DNA of 64,000 nt from Apostichopus japonicus. Its lineage: Eukaryota > Echinodermata > Holothuroidea > Aspidochirotida > Stichopodidae. Shown here in pieces: positions 36,801 to 43,644 of the stretch. The DNA lies in contig NC_092576.1 in assembly GCF_037975245.1 (NCBI RefSeq), forward strand, positions 8,467,501 to 8,531,500, written 5' to 3'. Numbering within the stretch: the stretch's first letter is position 1; each line of letters starts with the position of its first letter. The notes under the pieces were generated by a model. That model worked only from the letters and a program-made list of their open reading frames with translations, was not told the origin of the DNA and searched no databases. The position numbers and the translations under genes were made by a program.

Positions 36801-38861
36801 TTACATTGGTTTCCGACATTCACAGTGTATTCATAGCCCATAACATTGTCATAGACGTGATGTAATGGAGTTGTATACCTAGTACACTAGTGTGCATTGC
36901 ATGATGCCTAGGCCAGCATATATATATGGTAACTAGTCTACAGCAAAATTTCACATTATAGACGTCTAAGGCTATCACAATATATGCTTCTGTTGGGCTC
37001 AAGTAGGTTCATGTTTTAGGCTATCACAATAGGCTATTGTATAAGGCTATCACATTAGGCTATTACAATAGGATTCTGTTGGGTTCAAGTTGGGTTCAAG
37101 TGGTTCAAGTTGGGTTAATGTTTAGGCTATTAGGCTATCACAATAGGCTATTGTATTAGGCTATCGTATTAGGCTATCATCTTAGGCTATAACAATAGGC
37201 TTCTGTTGGGTTCATGTTTTAGGCTATTAGGCTATTCACAATAGGCTATCGTATTAGGCTATCGTATTAGGCTATCATATTAGTCTATCACAATATGCTT
37301 CTGTTGGGTTCAAGTGGGTTCAAGTTGGGTTCATGTTTTAGGCTATTAGGCTATCACAATAGGCTATCGTATTAGGCTATTGTATAAGGCTATCATATTA
37401 GGCTTTACAATAGGATTCTGTTGGGTTCAAGTTGGGTTCAAGTGGTTCAAGTTGGGTTAATGTTTAGGCTATTAGGCTATCACAATAGGCTATTGTATTA
37501 GGCTATCGTATTAGGCTATCATATTAGGCTATAACAATAGGCTTCTGTTTGGTTCAAGTGGTTGAAGTTGGGTTCATGTTTAGGCTATTAGGCTATCACG
37601 ATAGGCTATTGTATTAGGCTATCATATTAGACTATCACAACAGGCTTCTGTTGAGTTCAAGTTGGTTCAAGTGGGTTCATGTTTTGTGAATGGTCATTAT
37701 AACTAAGTATTGTATATTCAAGTAGAGGTATAAAGTGCATGATTTCATGGAGGACTTTAGGGTGTTAGGGACGCAAGTTTTTCTGAGCGGACGCAAACAT
37801 TTTTAATGTTGCGCCCCACGCCGCATCTTTTCAAATCCTGCTAACAATACTCAATATGTAGTAACCCAATTAATGGACATGAACCAAGGGGTAATTTCAT
37901 GTTTTCATTTATATGTCAATTATATAGCTGGAATCCTGCAATCTGAAGCAGACCGAAACTCCATGGTATGCAGCAATGCACAGCACAACCAATATCAGCA
38001 GCGTTTTTACGAAGGCGGTCATTCTTCCTAGGTCATCGTATCCAAACTAAATATTAAGGATACAGATTCCGTAAGACCATGCCCTGCAGCAGCACAGTGA
38101 CCATGCATATATCATGTGTCTTTTACCTAGCTCTAGTTAACTTTGATAGTTTTCACGCAGCCAGTTACATTGTTAGCATCTCTATACTAGCCTAGAGTAG
38201 CCTATACTAGCCTATACTAGCTTACAGTACTAGCCTTGTCGCCATTACATCTCCGGTAAACTATTCATTTGAAATTTTATTCTACCTCCAAATCAGAGCA
38301 GAAATAATATACTTAGAACTAACGTTCATCTAAGAACGTTAAGAACAAGCCATAAGTTCGGAGGAGGTGGCTGCACCAGCCACCACCTTTGACTATTGAT
38401 GGTCAAAGGTCAAATGGTCAAAATACCCAAGAAGTTTTTCCTTTCCGATTTAAAAATACAGTCCAACTAGCCAAATAACGAAAAGCAAGTGGACAGTTAA
38501 GTTTCAAGAGGTAACCTGGTGTAATTTAAGTGCACCTCTTCATGTGTACACACGACACTTATTATATATATGCACAGTATGTACAGTATGTCTATTACTT
38601 ACCTGCATACGGTGTGTACCTGTTACCCTGATGACTGTTATGACGAAGTGATAAAATAAACTTTCTTTGCTGTTTTGGAATGATGTCAGCTCCTGCACCA
38701 TGCCACACTGGCTGCGTGCTTGAAAACTTCTTGTTACTTGGGGCTGACTGTGGCCTTGGTCTGTCAACTGCGTACGGTGGATGAGGATTCATAGTGGATA
38801 CACTCCTTGCAACAGGTGGACCGAGGGTAAAACAATGGCGCACAGCTTCAGAACTGTCCAT
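650..38861 (-). CDS. LOXHD1: LOXHD1-like protein, many PLAT domains (3' partial)
   Basis: A long minus-strand gene for a protein made almost wholly of PLAT (lipoxygenase homology) domains, the hallmark of LOXHD1. I placed 35 exons. All are bounded by GT-AG sites and all join in frame, except at the linker near 2 kb. Twelve PLAT domains are complete and a thirteenth is cut by the window. Most begin with a Y-x-V-x-(V/T)[12 protein letters not shown] type strand and end with a FPCNRWLA-x-x-EDDG-x-I-x-REL type strand. Human LOXHD1 has about fifteen PLAT domains and is needed in inner-ear stereocilia; PLAT domains are beta sandwiches that bind membranes or proteins. The start Met at 38861 is preceded in frame by a TAA five codons upstream. 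The domain order resembles the vertebrate protein; for example the fourth domain here looks like human domain 3, judged by eye. Its role in this animal is unknown. The 3' end lies beyond the left edge. Confidence 0.93.
1541..1832. repeat. 30-bp minisatellite, about 9.7 copies
   Basis: Almost perfect tandem copies of GTTGTGTACAGTAGGCCTAC plus CTCTTGGTAA. The GTAGGCCTAC core is palindromic. Variants are single substitutions (GTTTACA, CCTAGCT). The array starts about 50 bp downstream of the linker exon donor at 1882. Because 30 is divisible by three, it is open on both strands, but nothing indicates that it is translated. Confidence 0.95.
1882..2009 (-). CDS. LOXHD1: LOXHD1-like Ser/Arg-rich linker exon
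   Basis: Encodes an inter-domain linker: [20 protein letters not shown], then [17 protein letters not shown]. The donor CAAA|GTAAGTACA joins in frame to the next PLAT exon at 858 (split Thr codon). The right boundary is uncertain. The acceptors nearest the ORF start (TCTAG at 2010, CCAG at 2005) leave a phase that does not match the phase-0 end of the exon at 2694. An in-exon AAG acceptor or an unseen small exon may be used instead. Confidence 0.6.
2694..4646 (-). CDS. LOXHD1: LOXHD1-like PLAT domain 12 (2 exons)
   Basis: Exons 4492-4646 ([40 protein letters not shown]) and 2694-2900 ([56 protein letters not shown]). The usual CNRWL is CERWI. The donor of 4492-4646 lies inside a 96-bp tandem repeat that copies it five times. 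The second exon ends in phase 0 (GTCAAG|GTAATT), unlike other domain ends, which are phase 1. Confidence 0.9.
2930..3065. repeat. A-rich AATAAA-type low complexity
   Basis: Imperfect AATAAAATAAAA runs in the intron between PLAT 12 exons. The rest of the 2901-3970 intron holds an AT-rich stretch, a TG/TATG-rich tract (about 3480-3640), and an old direct duplication: a segment near 3290-3400 with ATTCTAAGATCCT and TTGACAGTATCA recurs near 3880-3935. Confidence 0.7.
3945..4491 (-). repeat. 96-bp minisatellite carrying the exon 3' end and donor
   Basis: The word CACTTACATGACCTC (minus strand: GAGGTCAT|GTAAGTG) recurs at 4010, 4106, 4202, 4298 and 4394, exactly 96 bp apart, and in the true donor at 4485. 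Each unit repeats the coding sequence for KFERE and its 5' splice site. The period is divisible by three, so spurious ORFs run through it on both strands. Confidence 0.95.
4755..4960. repeat. (TAAAA)n pentanucleotide microsatellite
   Basis: About 40 copies of TAAAA with a few irregular units, in the intron between PLAT 11 and PLAT 12. An AT-rich run with TAATAATAA precedes it. Confidence 0.97.
5100..6891 (-). CDS. LOXHD1: LOXHD1-like PLAT domain 11 (3 exons)
   Basis: Exons 6713-6891 ([20 protein letters not shown]), 6044-6160 ([31 protein letters not shown]) and 5100-5259 ([20 protein letters not shown]). For the last exon two donors were possible, at 5100 and 5081. The reading phase with the next domain selects ACAG|GTAAAG at 5100. 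The tail [20 protein letters not shown] is a charged linker. Confidence 0.92.
6962..7335 (+). repeat. GGAGGT-rich purine minisatellite
   Basis: Irregular tandem GGAGGTGGTGGAGGAGG units, almost free of C on the plus strand, about 100 bp downstream of the PLAT 10 last-exon donor at 7434. Runs of G3 or more spaced by 1-4 bases make G-quadruplex or triplex formation plausible. Confidence 0.93.
7435..9128 (-). CDS. LOXHD1: LOXHD1-like PLAT domain 10 (3 exons; first exon duplicated)
   Basis: Exons 9024-9128 ([20 protein letters not shown] through GENDDTG), 7781-7889 ([20 protein letters not shown]) and 7435-7619 ([40 protein letters not shown]). The 9024-9128 exon has the only good acceptor of its family (CTATTCTGCAG). 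Seven further copies of its 3' part plus donor fill the intron down to 8.1 kb and are listed separately. Confidence 0.92.
8136..9000 (-). repeat. LOXHD1: 124-bp tandem array of a PLAT 10 exon segment with donors (7 copies)
   Basis: CATACAGG anchors fall at 8157, 8295, 8419, 8543, 8667, 8794 and 8918, and in the real exon at 9042. The spacing is 124 bp, or 127 bp where a 3-bp insertion occurs. Every copy I read keeps an open frame equivalent to [24 protein letters not shown], and then a donor (ACAG or ACTG|GTAAG, GTATG or GTAAA). The one length change is a whole codon and most substitutions are conservative (V/I, N/T). Each copy has an in-phase AG upstream (CAG or AAG|CTAGTTATG) giving [10 protein letters not shown], but only ~25 bp separates it from the preceding donor and the pyrimidine tract is poor. 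Confidence 0.9.
9490..10620. repeat. 57-bp minisatellite with GAATTC in most units, about 19 copies
   Basis: Units contain GTGGGAAGGGGAATTCTATC, TGTATTTGTATTCTAGTG and a variable GTGAATGGGTGTTTGCACC or GTACTTGTGTTCGCCCC part. TGTGGG anchors at 9641, 9698 and 9755 give 57 bp. Some units carry an extra TTTTATTAGTATTCTA insert (9905, 10268, 10449), evidence of higher-order duplication. The period is divisible by three, so both strands stay open; I do not regard this as coding. Confidence 0.95.
10795..12155 (-). CDS. LOXHD1: LOXHD1-like PLAT domain 9 (3 exons)
   Basis: Exons 12001-12155 ([20 protein letters not shown]), 11417-11550 ([20 protein letters not shown], then [16 protein letters not shown]) and 10795-10953 ([20 protein letters not shown]). 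Junctions are phase 0 and phase 2. The tail after the domain, [20 protein letters not shown], is a Ser/Arg-rich linker to the next domain. Confidence 0.92.
12400..12725. repeat. 33-bp minisatellite, about 10 copies
   Basis: Tandem units of ACAATTCTGGTTTTAGAACA plus ATACTGTCTCGTA with few substitutions. The array is in the intron downstream of the PLAT 8 last exon, about 170 bp from its donor at 12895. Confidence 0.95.
12896..14099 (-). CDS. LOXHD1: LOXHD1-like PLAT domain 8 with charged insertion (3 exons)
   Basis: Exons 13936-14099 ([20 protein letters not shown]), 13634-13720 ([20 protein letters not shown]) and 12896-13136. The last exon is about 80 bp longer than its equivalents. Before [20 protein letters not shown] it carries a Lys/Arg-rich run ([13 protein letters not shown]) and then an acidic one ([10 protein letters not shown]). 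This places a charged loop between two C-terminal beta strands. It could be a nuclear-localisation-like or tubulin- or lipid-binding loop; the sequence alone does not decide. Confidence 0.92.
13340..13490 (+). repeat. tRNA-derived SINE-like fragment
   Basis: GAGTTTCGATTCCCGGCCAG resembles a tRNA B-box region. It is followed by GGTGGGTTTTTCACCCAAGA and a tail found in tRNA-derived SINEs of marine invertebrates. Intronic; low-copy evidence within this window only. Confidence 0.45.
14512..15713 (-). CDS. LOXHD1: LOXHD1-like PLAT domain 7 (2 exons)
   Basis: Exons 15520-15713 ([38 protein letters not shown]) and 14512-14704 ([40 protein letters not shown]). The first exon's donor, CCAG|GTGAGAGAT, is the first unit of the 22-bp minisatellite that fills the intron between the two exons. 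Confidence 0.92.
14935..15519 (-). repeat. 22-bp minisatellite abutting a 5' splice site, about 26 copies
   Basis: Units read TGAGGGGTAATATCTCTCAC on the plus strand. On the coding strand most begin GTGAGAGATATTACC, which is identical to the true donor of exon 15520-15713. A block near 14940-15130 recurs near 15130-15320, showing higher-order duplication. The period is not a multiple of three. Confidence 0.95.
16006..19383 (-). CDS. LOXHD1: LOXHD1-like PLAT domain 6 (3 exons)
   Basis: Exons 19229-19383 ([20 protein letters not shown]), 18503-18660 ([20 protein letters not shown] through IIFPCNR) and a short 77-bp exon at 16006-16082 ([19 protein letters not shown]). The Arg codon of CNRW is split across the last junction (AG plus A). 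A 2.4-kb intron full of repeats separates the last two exons. Confidence 0.92.
16931..17385. repeat. 112-bp tandem repeat, 4 copies
   Basis: TCATGAACTTAATGG recurs at 16931, 17044, 17156 and 17268. Units are more than 90% identical and lie in the long intron between the last two exons of PLAT 6. Confidence 0.93.
18780..19125. repeat. 58-bp minisatellite, about 6 copies
   Basis: GACTTGGTACATGA recurs every 56-58 bp (18828, 18886, 18944, 19002, 19058). Units also hold CAGTCATAATGACTGTTGCA. The array starts about 110 bp downstream of the first PLAT 6 exon's donor. Confidence 0.92.
19990..20868 (-). CDS. LOXHD1: LOXHD1-like PLAT domain 5 (2 exons)
   Basis: Exons 20621-20868 and 19990-20125. It begins [20 protein letters not shown], then [39 protein letters not shown] and the second exon [20 protein letters not shown]. 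The VWHDN variant of the usual IGHDN parallels the RVWHDK seen in vertebrate domain 4. The domain ends in phase 1 (TCAT|GTGAGT). Confidence 0.92.
21417..22397 (-). CDS. LOXHD1: LOXHD1-like PLAT domain 4 (2 exons)
   Basis: Exons 22144-22397 and 21417-21552. It begins [20 protein letters not shown]. It has a longer loop with [14 protein letters not shown], then [20 protein letters not shown], then [18 protein letters not shown]. The second exon holds [20 protein letters not shown]. The SGKI-LL and GRTDI-x-x-VEL pattern is the reason I align it with vertebrate LOXHD1 domain 3. The canonical GAGTDA is replaced by QAGSDA. Confidence 0.92.
21700..22015 (-). repeat. SINE-like repeat, tail part with B-box
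   Basis: Contains ACACCTGGGTGAAGAGAGGC, AAAGTGCCTTGCCCAAAGGA and ATTCGAACCTGCAATCTTTA. The last is a tRNA B-box (GGTTCGAATC) on the minus strand. The pattern is that of a widespread deuterostome and mollusc SINE-like family. Intronic, between the two exons of PLAT 4. Confidence 0.6.
22398..26246. other. Long intron between PLAT 3 and PLAT 4, no gene seen
   Basis: A 3.85-kb intron of unique AT-rich sequence. I found no PLAT-like exon on either strand and no long tandem array. Fragments of the Penelope-associated element (GTCTGACGTTTCAATCCTAG at about 26036) begin near its right end. Confidence 0.6.
26016..26075. mobile_element. Penelope-like element terminal fragment
   Basis: GTGTAAAAGTAAGTGGGTCT, GACGTTTCAATCCTAGCAGG and ATCTTCTTCAGAGGCTAA match the terminal motif also present at 26440, 26800, 33753 and 43690. 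A solitary fragment about 200 bp upstream of exon 26247 in the plus direction. Confidence 0.6.
26247..28389 (-). CDS. LOXHD1: LOXHD1-like PLAT domain 3 (3 exons)
   Basis: Exons 28245-28389 ([20 protein letters not shown]), 27531-27633 ([20 protein letters not shown]) and 26247-26373 ([20 protein letters not shown]). Junctions are phase 2 and phase 0, and all three join in frame. The C-terminal strand keeps the [20 protein letters not shown] consensus. The donor after the last exon is GAAG|GTGAGA, phase 1. Confidence 0.92.
26440..26630. mobile_element. Fold-back copy of the Penelope-associated terminal motif
   Basis: An inverted repeat of ~55-bp arms (26440-26494 and 26505-26562) separated by 10 bp. 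The arms carry CCTGATGTTTAGATCCTAGC and its complement GGATCGAAACGTCAGG. A shared tail, GGCTCTCTAGTGGATAAGCA plus GTTTGCTAACAGTTTTATTT, follows. The tail's complement starts the Penelope-like element at 43.65 kb. Confidence 0.7.
26800..26925. mobile_element. Penelope-associated terminal fragment
   Basis: GTGTAAAAGTATGAGGGCCT, GACGTTTTCATCCTAGTAGG and the same tail (GGATAAGCAGTTTGCTAACA). The second arm is shortened compared with 26440-26562. Intronic, between PLAT 3 exons. Confidence 0.6.
28612..28795. repeat. SINE-like repeat, head part
   Basis: TTTATATAGCGCTTTATAGC, CTCAAAGCGCTTTACAG and CCCAGGTACCCATTTAACCC look like the opposite half of the family whose tail is at 21.7-22.0 kb. Intronic, between PLAT 2 and PLAT 3. 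Confidence 0.6.
28959..30145 (-). CDS. LOXHD1: LOXHD1-like PLAT domain 2 (2 exons)
   Basis: Exons 29947-30145 and 28959-29146. The first reads [20 protein letters not shown] and [15 protein letters not shown]. It joins in phase 2 to [20 protein letters not shown], then [19 protein letters not shown]. The two pieces make one canonical PLAT sandwich of about 120 residues. The domain resembles the first PLAT of vertebrate LOXHD1, judged by eye. It ends in phase 1 (AAAG|GTAACT). Confidence 0.92.
29783..29799 (+). repeat. Poly-G tract
   Basis: An unbroken run of about 16 G in the intron between PLAT 2 exons. A shorter G10 run lies at about 13604, next to exon 13634-13720. Confidence 0.9.
30175..30445. 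repeat. Two-copy direct repeat, about 150 bp
   Basis: ATGCTGAGGTGGCTGCAT appears at about 30199 and 30340. Each copy is followed by a GCAGCCAGGCT segment, an ACACACT segment and a GGTCTTCAAAGGTAAT or GGTCTCCAAAGCTAAT segment. Intronic. The remainder of the 30146-32026 intron shows only the (TAG)n tract and unique sequence. Confidence 0.75.
31165..31412 (+). repeat. (TAG)n imperfect trinucleotide tract
   Basis: About 80 imperfect copies of TAG/TGG/TAA triplets. It is open in two frames as poly-Ser-like or poly-Val-like peptides. I treat it as a microsatellite, not a gene. Confidence 0.93.
32027..33604 (-). CDS. LOXHD1: LOXHD1-like PLAT domain 1 (3 exons)
   Basis: Exons 33476-33604, 32736-32906 and 32027-32201. 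The domain starts [18 protein letters not shown] after a basic [19 protein letters not shown] leader. It continues [11 protein letters not shown] with a Lys-rich loop, then [17 protein letters not shown] and [15 protein letters not shown]. It is the most divergent PLAT copy: the TGD turn is missing and the EDDG motif is FETD. It is also the only domain entered through a phase-0 intron. The last exon ends in phase 1 at CAG|GTCAGT. Confidence 0.85.
33753..33900. mobile_element. Fold-back copy of the Penelope-associated terminal motif
   Basis: GTAAGTGGGCCTGATGTTTG ... AGAGGCTGAATGAAGAAGAT ... GGATCGAAACGTCAGGCCCA CTTAC forms a hairpin with ~45-bp arms. The CTCTTTAGTGGATTAGCAGT tail follows. Same family as 26440-26630. 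Confidence 0.7.
34323..34534 (-). CDS. LOXHD1: LOXHD1-like exon 2, N-terminal extension
   Basis: Encodes a second non-PLAT segment with a compact motif, [18 protein letters not shown], followed by [11 protein letters not shown]. The donor is GTG|GTGAGA, phase 0, which joins correctly to the next exon at 33604. Two acceptors fit the phase-1 junction with exon 1: TTTATAG at 34535 (used here, T-rich tract) and CCAACAG at 34499. The first adds [13 protein letters not shown] do not recognise the motif as a named domain; it may be a short docking motif. Confidence 0.75.
35095..35153 (+). pseudogene. Non-LTR retrotransposon 3'-end remnant
   Basis: Reads [17 protein letters not shown] then stop on the plus strand. 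The FK-x-x-LKTYLFS-x-AF pattern is the usual C-terminus of LINE ORF2 proteins in many animal genomes. It is too short to name the clade. It lies in the long intron between exons 1 and 2 of the LOXHD1-like gene. Confidence 0.5.
37010..37690. repeat. Complex satellite of TTAGGCTATC units with higher-order blocks
   Basis: Dozens of TTAGGCTATCACAATAGGCT and ATTAGGCTATCGTATTAGGC words are interspersed with TTCTGTTGGGTTCAAGTTGG. Larger blocks of roughly 180-190 bp recur several times. It lies in intron 1 of the LOXHD1-like gene (34535-38602), which otherwise shows no exon. Confidence 0.9.
38603..38861 (-). CDS. LOXHD1: LOXHD1-like exon 1, non-PLAT N-terminus
   Basis: First coding exon, about 86 residues from [11 protein letters not shown] to RYTPYAG, ending in phase 1 at CAG|GTAAGT. 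It has no PLAT fold signature. It is basic and Pro/Ser-rich, with a [17 protein letters not shown] stretch of the kind often seen in ciliary and axonemal proteins. An in-frame stop just upstream supports this Met, but a further 5' non-coding exon cannot be excluded. The function of the segment is unknown. Confidence 0.75.
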
Positions 38862-39133
38862 ACCATTACTGCATTACATTACCATAAAATACTGTATAAA
38901 GAAAGAAATAAAGAGTACATGTAAAGATTTTGAGAGTCTCCAATTTGCTCTTTTTTAACAATATTTCTACTATTTTTGTTTTTACAGAATAACACATAAT
39001 AAAATCGGGTATATTTGCTAGCTTTCATCTCACACTTGATTTACAATCAAATCTGTTTAATGTTTCTAATCTAGGCTTACAGTACATACCTATTACCCAC
39101 ATTAATAAATTTGTTCCCTTAGTGGTTAAGTTT

Positions 39134-39278
39134 GATGCTTAATGTGTTATACATGTCCTTACACAGGGCTTTAAATGACCGACGGCCAAAGCCAGCAAAC
39201 ATCGAATGCTTGGCGGCTTTGGCCGTCGGTCATTTAAAGCCCTGTGTTAGGACATATATGTATAACACATTAAGCATC
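39134..39278. repeat. Long inverted repeat (fold-back), ~60-bp arms
   Basis: Arms start GATGCTTAATGTGTTATACA and end TATAACACATTAAGCATC. They meet around GACCGACGGCCAAAGCC / GGCTTTGGCCGTCGGTC, with a ~21-bp loop. The pairing is nearly perfect. A second small hairpin, GACGGCAAAGGCTGCCGTC, follows at about 39305. It lies about 300 bp upstream of the LOXHD1-like start codon. Confidence 0.9.
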
Positions 39279-39688
39279 AGGTGCCCCTGAAAAACACACC
39301 CAGCTGACGGCAAAGGCTGCCGTCATGCCCCTTTTCTTTTGCCGTCAGTGCCCCTGTAGCAGCATAATTTGACGGCGTAATTTGACACCGCTACTGTTTC
39401 CGCAACTGATATTTAGGGCCCTTAATTACCCTTATAGTATCGCTAGTTCGAACTTACACCACTTCGATTTTTGAGTTTGACCGTTCAACACGACGATCTA
39501 CCAACTACGTTAATCGCCTACATTAATCCCCTAATTATTGCTTTTGATCGGATTATTCTCATCAAGTTGGGAAATGTTCCTATCCGACCGCTCTCGATTT
39601 ATTTGATTCAAACAGCATTCCTTTATTCCGTTACTGTACATAAACTTTTCGTATTTTGTGAAGGATCTTAACATATATACTTTTAATT

Positions 39689-39780
39689 ATGGATGGATCC
39701 TGTATTACTATTAAGTTATTTCGCAACGGACCGACCCAGTGGACAGGAGTTTATTTTTTTGCTCTGCTAGACGAACTGGT
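39689..39780 (+). CDS. Possible first exon of an unknown small plus-strand gene
   Basis: A short ORF starts MDGSCITIKLFRNGPTQWTG and ends at CTG|GTGAGT, a strong donor, after 30 codons. The ITIKLFRNG strand is reminiscent of ubiquitin-like or doublecortin-type folds. I could not find a convincing next exon. Candidate downstream acceptors at about 42131 and 43210 lead quickly to stops. Treat as speculative. Confidence 0.2.
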
Positions 39781-41390
39781 GAGTAATATTTTCGTTTTAA
39801 ATTTGTTATCGCCAAACACCTGCCATCTTTCGGTGCTGTACATTTCGAGCAGTACACTAACTTACACTACATATACTGTACCATAGAGTAATACAACGAT
39901 CTTGGAGAAATTTTGTTTTGATTCGTCCTTATTACTACAATATACACAAAACTGTTTAACAAGTTGTAACCACTTCATTCCGAGTTTGTGCTTTTAAAAT
40001 CCACAAGGCAATGACACAATAGGATATCATTAGGTTCATTAACACAAAAACATGAAGAAAATTTTTTATTTCCATGAGGCATTTACTTAAGTTTTGTTGT
40101 CATTCACTGCCATGATTTTTACCAAGTGTTTCACTTGACTTTACATAAAATTGTAAATAAAACTTTCTTTCTGGGTAACAAAACAATTTGTAGTCTGATT
40201 CTTATATGTTCACTGTATCACTAATGAAATGGTCTGATGGGACACTTTCACTGCTCCTGAAATGATGTTTGCCGTAGGGTAGTGCGCTGGGTTGACAAAA
40301 CAGTATGCTGTCGGATTTTCTTTTGCCGTGATGCCCTTCCATTTGCAATGATGCCCTTCATAACAGGAACTTACCAATGCCATTTTTGCTGTGCCCTTTT
40401 TGAGGCTTATAATAAGCCCTGCTTTACACATATTCTCGGCCTATATAAGCCTAATAATATAGGCTAATCCAATACTTAAACAGTTCTGAAAGGCTATTTT
40501 CCATAGGCCTAACAAAAATGGTTTATAAGAAACCGTGCTGGCTTTCCACAAAATATATTCTACTGCCTTGTAATTGAACTGTAACAGTGTAAGCCCAAAA
40601 CTAAAGTCTGCAGGTACTGGATAGGCATAATACTACTACTAGCTGTGCCTCATGCACAAGCGTATTTTTCTCTGTTTCGCCAATACTAGTTAGGCCTAGA
40701 ACTAGTAGTAGCATGCCTAGCTTAAGTACCAATTAACGTTGACCTAAGAAAGAGTTTAAGAAAAGGGAAAGCTAGCTTATTTTCCATGTTATCAAGTAAC
40801 ATTAACATAGGCCTATATCATCAAATCATGTTACACATCAGCCAAGGTATGTATTGCTGGGAGTACAACAACTTACTAAATGCCTAACTAAAGTCCTAGG
40901 TTAGGCATTTGGCCTTTAATCACTGGGCTGGTTCGTACAGCATGCATAACGTTATGTTAATACTATACTGCAAGACCTATTAGTATTTGTAATCGTGAAG
41001 AGAGAGAAAAATGATATCGACTTTACCACGTAGAAAACACAAGGATGAAAAACAACGTAACATGATCATCTCCGCTTCATCATATGCAAGGTTAAGTAAT
41101 TTTTGCAACAGTCAAACACCAATTCATTTGTTTTTGCGCAAAATTTGACTCGGAATGTAAACAGCATGAATATTAACAATCTTGATGAATTAGGTAGTTT
41201 ACTTGTTTACATGCCGTTGCCGTGGTAGTGTACGTTTACAGGTGCATTACGGCTATACGATGACGGATGTGTGTGTACAATATATTGCAATACGGCTAGT
41301 TTGACTGTTAATTACAAAACCTATGGAACGCCATAAATATATTAAATATATTTTAGGGTGACTTTAATACGGTGGCTTAATAGGGACATG

Positions 41391-42053
<663 letters not shown>

Positions 42054-43644
42054 GGAGAAACATATCTTATGCTTGTACCACATCTAGGAAACATCTTGTT
42101 CATTGCTTATCTCTTTTATATATTTTAACAGATTTTTTGGGACTAGCAGTGACCCTTTGGTTGAAATCATCAGCACCCCACTAGATCAAGGACAAGAAAG
42201 GTTGTTATTCACAGCCCAATGATCATTGGTGAACAGGCCAGTTTGCCTTAAATATGGTTTGTATACTTGGCAACAGCTACATAGCAGTTTGTATTATTGC
42301 TTCCTGATTGAAAGTAGGACTAGTCCCACCTTGTTTAATCAGAAGTTATTTGAGTGTACGTTAAATTACTGCAGAGCTATCAGCAGGAGGGCTAAGTCTG
42401 ATAGCTGAAAATTCACATCGTTTGTACAAAACATAATTATTTTTCATTGTGGTTTGCGATTTCTTGTAAATTCATTGTTAGTGAGGTGGAAGGCTTGGTA
42501 TTCATTTGTTACACCTTTCGTGTATATTTTATAATGGATTCCATTTTTTCTGGGGGAGTGAGATTTATAACTGGGTCATTTTGGCTGACGAAGTTCATAA
42601 GTTACTTTCCTTTCACATGACTATTGGAAAATAACACGTTCTGATAAGTTTTGAAACGAATGAATTCTGGTGAAGATAAAGGCATTATGAAAACCAAACT
42701 TAACTGACTCCTAGCGGATGGGTTATACTCCAGCCCCTTGGACTATCAAAAGGGCAATATAGGGCAAAATAAGTATTCCAGTGCCCATCGAGTAATTAGA
42801 TAGCTGTGATTGATCTTACAGAAAAGTTTATATGAAAGTCAGAGGTAGAAACTGTGTGTGAATAATAAATTGAGAACTTGTGTCAATGCAGTACAATTTT
42901 CAAAGGATTCCTGTATTATATGTACTGGTTTTGTTATGTGCACTGCACTATAAAATGGCTATGTGTAGATGTTATGATCCAAGGATTTGAAAATGTCTTA
43001 ATATATTTTGTAATAGTCATAATGCTTTCTTAACCTTTTCAAGAGGAGTCCCGGACTCCTCTACTTAACATGTAAGTCTAATGTTGATGGTTTAGCAGCA
43101 GCCATGCCTGCATTGAGTATATAGTTTGTGGTCAAAAAATGCAAGTATTAATTTAACACTCTTTGTTTTATGTGGAGCTACATAACGAATACTCTGTGTT
43201 ATTTTACAGATTGTTGTAGAAGGACAGTAAGTAGAAAGTGCCAGACTTTAAGAAAGTTGTTGAAATAATGGAAGTAACGTTCATGGGACGACACTATTCT
43301 AAAGACGATGCTCATAACATATGTTAAGAAGAAATCCCTTCTTGTTTCAAACAGAACAAAGGCTACAGAGACGGGATTCTCAATTACCCTTTCAAGGACT
43401 GGAAGACTTCAGAGTTGATTGGAAAAACTGACTATGATATGTGTAAATCAGTCATCTCAACAGAAGGTTGTAGTTAAAATATATCAATAAAAGTAATTTT
43501 GGGTTTTCTAGTGTAACAATTTACTTGAAACAACAATGATCCTACTTAAGTACCCAGTGTTCTTATAATAGATTCATAGAGAGTGACAAGTATCTTAAAT
43601 GCTGGCCCACCACTTAGGTTGGCCTCTGATTTCTTCATATTTGA

